DNA of 64,000 bases from a virus: IMG/VR virus record IMGVR_UViG_3300049484_000177, positions 34,384 to 98,383 of that record. One strand, given 5' to 3'. Positions 60,290-64,000 of the stretch are shown here, piece after piece (position 1 is the stretch's first letter; each line of letters starts with the position of its first letter). The translations under genes were made by a program, and so were the position numbers. The notes under the pieces are model-generated. The model was given only the letters and a program-made list of their open reading frames with translations. It made no database searches and was not told the origin of the DNA.

Positions 60290-60313
60290 GTTCAAATCTC
60301 CTTTCTGAGATTG

Positions 60314-60775
60314 TTATGTTCCAGTACCCGGAACTGTCATAGTCAAACTCATCAACGCATTTACTGTCCATAATTTCCTACGGCTTGAGCCATGTTCATA
60401 ACCCAACGAAAGGACACCTGATGTACGAGTAATAGCATTCACAGTATAGATAGCAGACCCAACTTCAACCGATGTCCTATTAACTGTCTTATCCAATCCC
60501 TGAGATATATTCATGGCCTTAGTGAACCCATTTTCACCATTAGAACGCACACGAATCTGAGTGCCGTAATGCTCTGCCATCTCCCCTTGAACGTGCTCTC
60601 TACCCCCTAACTTACTCTCGGTTGAGTAGACACAAACGGAATTGTCTGGAGTATCAGGATGGTTACCACTATAACAAGGCCAACTCCCTCCTGCACTGAT
60701 ATCGGTTACGTAACCTAAGTCAATGAGAAGTTGCTGAAGAACGTCAGCCGGTGAATGATCTAGGTCACCACTCAC
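60314..60775 (-). CDS. Putative tail terminator / minor tail protein
   Basis: 153 residues. ADVLQQLLIDLGYVTDISAG at the start, with VCVYSTESKLGGREHVQGEM following, resembles tail-terminator (neck) proteins located between gp10-like and tail tube genes. Overlaps the previous gene by 1 base. Confidence 0.6.
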   Translation of the reverse strand: MSGDLDHSPADVLQQLLIDLGYVTDISAGGSWPCYSGNHPDTPDNSVCVYSTESKLGGREHVQGEMAEHYGTQIRVRSNGENGFTKAMNISQGLDKTVNRTSVEVGSAIYTVNAITRTSGVLSLGYEHGSSRRKLWTVNALMSLTMTVPGTGT

Positions 60776-61281
60776 TACTTACGTCTCCTCTTACCAGATA
60801 CCTTCAATCCAGCCTTCCTAAGTGTCTCTACATCCTTACTCATTTGCTTAGTAGAACCTTCCCCTTTAGATAAGCGTCGTAGGGCCTGTGAACGGGCGAA
60901 TGCTGCTTTGGATTCTGTATCAACATCCTTCTCCAATGCCGTGAAGGCACTAGCCCTAAGAGCCGATGTATCAACAGGTACTATCATCTGACTCTCTCGT
61001 TGCAACCGAAGCCCAGCCATTAGAAGTGACTGAGCTATCGACCGTGTCTTCAAATAGACCTTTTGAACAATAGCCGCCAGTTCATGACGTAATCTACGGG
61101 CTGGGTCTTCTAGGTATTTAGCCTGCTTGCCCGGAGCATGCCTAGCATTGAGATCCTCATGAACATAGAGAGCATATTTCTGGGTATACCCTACCACTAC
61201 AGATTGATTCCCTTCAGCAGCGCTCTTCTTTAGTGCTGCTAGTTTCTGCATCACCTGATTTACACCTTCGATCTGAGCCAT
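60775..61281 (-). CDS. HK97-gp10-like head-tail connector protein
   Basis: 168 residues: VVVGYTQKYALYVHEDLNAR, HAPGKQAKYLEDPARRL and MIVPVDTSALRASAFT are the gp10-family signature. The C-terminus is Lys/Arg-rich. It joins head and tail. Confidence 0.8.
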   Translation of the reverse strand: MAQIEGVNQVMQKLAALKKSAAEGNQSVVVGYTQKYALYVHEDLNARHAPGKQAKYLEDPARRLRHELAAIVQKVYLKTRSIAQSLLMAGLRLQRESQMIVPVDTSALRASAFTALEKDVDTESKAAFARSQALRRLSKGEGSTKQMSKDVETLRKAGLKVSGKRRRK

Positions 61282-63725
61282 TAGGTATCCGATCCTACTA
61301 TACTGTCAATATCATAGGTAGCTGTATCCGGGATGAATGTTGCCCAAGGACTACGCTTACCCGTCCCCCTCCTCCACTCATAACCAGCATTTCTCCAGAG
61401 AGTAAGAGCTACTTGTCCATTAGCATCACTAACCTTAGTTTTTATCGTGCCATCCAATGAGCTGTTTATACTCCCAGAAGCAGGAGTAACCTGTCGATAT
61501 TGAATAGTAACCCCAGCCTCCAAAGTAGTGCTCTCGTTATAACAATAGATCGTTACATTGGACTTGGTTGCAACTGGTTCTGTTGGAACAGGAATGATAG
61601 TCATTGAGTAGGTAGCCGTCTCATTCCCATCCACAACCATTGTAGTCCCCGAATAGGTATAGTTGGCCAAAGTAATAGCTACTACCCAAGAACCGTCGTT
61701 TACGTTAAACGTAACATGACCCAACACATCAGTAGTCTGAAGGTAGGACTCATTGGCTTTAGTCATCCTTACTAATGCTCCCTCCAAGACTGTCGATCCG
61801 TCATTAACCGTAATAGTAACAGTGCGGGCACCAGTACCAGCAGAAGGACTAGCCGCCGTATCGAGAATTGTATCTAAACGTCCTCCATTAGCCCAGTCAG
61901 TTTGCAATTCGTTAGTATCCGCCAAAATAGCAGCAACCTCCGTGTCGAGGTAGCCAGCAACAGTGGCTAGATTTGTCGCCGTCGCCACGCCATAATCCAA
62001 CAATGACGCATCTACCTGGGTATTGATGTTCGCCAGTGATGTGGCGTCATTCGTCAGTGTCGTACCAGTGGCCGTATTCACAACGGTTCCGCACACGCCG
62101 GAGATGGTTACAATAGCCGAACCAGCTCCCGTACCGGCCACCGTGATTGGCCCCAGCACTCCGCGCAGTAGCACACTCGCCCCCGCGGCTACCGTGACGT
62201 TGATGCCCTCAAACGTACCTTGATATCTTGCAGCGCAACCGCCAGTGACGAGCGTTTGAACGGTAGCTGACACGACCTCCATGATGAGTGTTACGTTACT
62301 GTCGGCCGTAATTGTCGTTCCGCCGCTCCACCGCGAGAACCTCGCCGTCGTTGGTGCACCTGTTCCGACGAAGTTAAATACCGCCGCAACACCAGCCGTC
62401 GCCATTGCTCGGCAATCGACGAAATCATACTCACCAGCCGATCCGGTAGTGAATGTGCCGGACAAGTGTCCAAGTCCACAACTTATAAATTTGGATGGAC
62501 CCAATGTAACGGCACCAATGTCACAATCGAAAAACGTCGGATGTGTAGCACCCGTACCCGTTCCAATAACCGTTGCACCTTCGATATACGTTCCGCTGTA
62601 CGATTGTCCGTTGAGTGCGAGGTTCCAATTCTTACCGATGATCGACTTTCCATTAAATGCTGCAATCGGAGTGATGGTCTCTCCGTTCTGGATTCTAAAT
62701 CGCGTCAAACCCAACGCGGCAGCAATCACCAGGGCATCTGCAAACGGGCACGGGTTATCCGCCGTACCGTTAATGTAAGTGGTAGTTCCCGCTGTGCCAG
62801 AGGCTTTCACCCAAACAGCACCGTCAACATAGCCGACCGTGCGATTGGTAATCGTCTTGCCGACGAGAAGCTGGTCGATATTAAGTGTGGCATTTGACAG
62901 TGCGGCTAAGGGAGCTTCGTTAATGACTTGGATTCGCACCTTGCCGGCATTTACACCCGTTCCCGTATAGGTGGCTGTCAGTTCGGGCACAGAGACGGAA
63001 TTGGTGCTTCCGTTGGTCCCCGCTAATGTGTAAAAGTTCTTCCACTGCCCTCCACCAGTCACCCAATCCCAAACATTGACATGGACCGAATCGTTGGATG
63101 AGTTGATATAGCCCTTGAAGATGAATCCTGTGGCTTGCTCATCGCCAGCGAGCGTAAAATCAAAGATGAGGGAAATTCCACCGAGACCCGTTCCTGTCCA
63201 TGTCATGTAGTTTCCGGTTGCTGCAACAAGGTCGGCCAACACACCACCCGTTAGCACCCCAGCCGTCAGTGTGTACGTGGCGGGCGATGAATAAGACGGA
63301 GAGCCCGTAATGGCAATGTTGGAGACTTGACCACGGATGATATCCACCTCAGCGTCGATGTCGTCCTGTAATCCCTCCACCGATGCCGTGGTTCCGTTCC
63401 ACCAGACTCGCATCGACTTGAGCAGCGTATCGGAGATGGCAGGCGTAGCTCCCACTCGCTTGTAGATGTCGATGTCGTACCAGCCAACCGTAGTTAACGT
63501 CGCTGGCCAAGTGCCAACATAGAAGTACGATGAAGCGGGAGTCTCTGTCAACGCAATCCAGTAGTTTCCGTCCGTCGCTGCCGCGTTGTACCAGTTCAGT
63601 ACGGTCAGCGACTCAAACGCTGGCAGGTCCGTGTCCGTGTTCCACATCTGCCGAGATGAGTTGCGGATAGTCACGTACAAAACCTCACCCGTGGCACTGT
63701 GCCGGTAGCTCAACTCGCTGGCCAT
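61281..63725 (-). CDS. Large beta-helical/Ig-like structural protein
   Basis: 814 residues. The middle (about 330-560) has short repeated Gly/Thr/Val strands (CDIGAVTLGPSKFISCGLGH; TFTTGSAGEYDFVDCRAM) typical of a right-handed beta-helix. The C-terminal third has a carboxypeptidase-regulatory or Ig-like domain (VTITVNDGSTVLEGALVRMT). About 61.8-63.7 kb is GC-richer than the flanks, suggesting a swapped piece. It sits in head-tail position; a spike, capsid decoration or receptor-binding protein is possible. Confidence 0.6.
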   Translation of the reverse strand: MASELSYRHSATGEVLYVTIRNSSRQMWNTDTDLPAFESLTVLNWYNAAATDGNYWIALTETPASSYFYVGTWPATLTTVGWYDIDIYKRVGATPAISDTLLKSMRVWWNGTTASVEGLQDDIDAEVDIIRGQVSNIAITGSPSYSSPATYTLTAGVLTGGVLADLVAATGNYMTWTGTGLGGISLIFDFTLAGDEQATGFIFKGYINSSNDSVHVNVWDWVTGGGQWKNFYTLAGTNGSTNSVSVPELTATYTGTGVNAGKVRIQVINEAPLAALSNATLNIDQLLVGKTITNRTVGYVDGAVWVKASGTAGTTTYINGTADNPCPFADALVIAAALGLTRFRIQNGETITPIAAFNGKSIIGKNWNLALNGQSYSGTYIEGATVIGTGTGATHPTFFDCDIGAVTLGPSKFISCGLGHLSGTFTTGSAGEYDFVDCRAMATAGVAAVFNFVGTGAPTTARFSRWSGGTTITADSNVTLIMEVVSATVQTLVTGGCAARYQGTFEGINVTVAAGASVLLRGVLGPITVAGTGAGSAIVTISGVCGTVVNTATGTTLTNDATSLANINTQVDASLLDYGVATATNLATVAGYLDTEVAAILADTNELQTDWANGGRLDTILDTAASPSAGTGARTVTITVNDGSTVLEGALVRMTKANESYLQTTDVLGHVTFNVNDGSWVVAITLANYTYSGTTMVVDGNETATYSMTIIPVPTEPVATKSNVTIYCYNESTTLEAGVTIQYRQVTPASGSINSSLDGTIKTKVSDANGQVALTLWRNAGYEWRRGTGKRSPWATFIPDTATYDIDSIVGSDT

Positions 63726-63757
63726 CAGGCTATCCTATTCTTAATGTTGCTTGTATC

Positions 63758-64000
63758 TCAGCCGTCTTCCATTGGTTCTTCAATCACCGCCACGGCCGTT
63801 GCTGCCAGTGTTTTTAACGGGTTCATACACGGCTTCCCGGCCGTCGGCTTTTCAACCGTTACACCCGCGAGCTTCGCCAATTCTGTGGTCTTGGCTGACT
63901 CACAGGTAGCAAACACGTCGGTCTGGATCGGCTTGGCAGCGGTGCCCATCACCTTATGAAATGCTTCCAATCCGGCAAGCATGTCGTCAGTAGCCCGAAA
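63758..64000 (-). CDS. Partial virion protein at the right edge
   Basis: Reads from the right edge (FRATDDMLAGLEAFHKVMGT) to a stop at 63758; at least 80 residues. The C-terminus is CESAKTTELAKLAGV and AATAVAVIEEPMEDG. An ATG at 63982 is available, but the frame stays open to 64000, so the gene may begin outside. Confidence 0.5.
   Translation of the reverse strand, partial: FRATDDMLAGLEAFHKVMGTAAKPIQTDVFATCESAKTTELAKLAGVTVEKPTAGKPCMNPLKTLAATAVAVIEEPMEDG

Overview
The window is part of a tailed double-stranded DNA phage (Caudoviricetes) genome, very probably with a long non-contractile tail: it has a tape measure gene, a lambda G/GT-type chaperone pair with a frameshift site, a tail-tube gene and an HK97-gp10-like gene, and no sheath gene is seen. 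Terminase, portal, protease and capsid genes are absent and should lie beyond the right edge. No integrase or CRISPR array is seen. The host cannot be named from the sequence.

Layout. (1) 0.2-26.9 kb, rightward: an almost complete replication and recombination set. It comprises a sigma-like protein, SNF2 helicase, TOPRIM primase, an initiator whose gene carries iterons, DnaB-type helicase, beta clamp, a uracil-DNA-glycosylase/3'-5' exonuclease fusion interrupted by an intein, CsrA, three DNA methyltransferases, the polymerase half of a family A DNA polymerase, a DnaX-type clamp loader, a gp32-like ssDNA-binding protein, RecA, a 5'-3' exonuclease, a RuvC-like resolvase, and Mre11 with the N-terminal half of Rad50. 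(2) 27.3-30.8 kb: small GC-richer accessory genes (secreted, membrane and zinc-ribbon proteins, and a broken gene), inserted before the C-terminal half of Rad50 at 30.8-31.3 kb. (3) 31.35-32.37 kb: about 1 kb with no convincing gene and at least 14 stable hairpins, best explained as one very large structured RNA. (4) 32.4-41.9 kb, rightward: short transcription units, most headed by structured leaders. Four leaders are copies of one RNA motif with a covarying stem. They serve, among others, a MoxR AAA+ ATPase and its VWA partner. (5) 41.9-52.2 kb, leftward: a tightly overlapping cassette of glycosyltransferases, methyltransferases, two radical SAM enzymes and a PIG-L deacetylase. (6) 52.2-64.0 kb, leftward: tail and head-tail genes. 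A bidirectional terminator at 41.9 kb separates the converging arms.

How it fits together. The left arm should let the phage run its own fork: initiator and iterons, helicase, primase, clamp, clamp loader, polymerase, SSB and recombination. DNA polymerase I functions are spread over three genes (UDG plus proofreading exonuclease, polymerase, 5'-3' exonuclease), and Rad50 is in two pieces. The 32-40 kb region looks post-transcriptionally controlled through RNA leaders with GGA-rich ribosome binding sites; the phage-encoded CsrA is a plausible but untested partner. The leftward cassette probably decorates the virion or the host surface with glycans, since it shares its strand and its overlapping stop/start codons with the tail genes.

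Limits. All assignments come from reading motifs and base pairing by eye. No homology search, covariance model or folding program was run.
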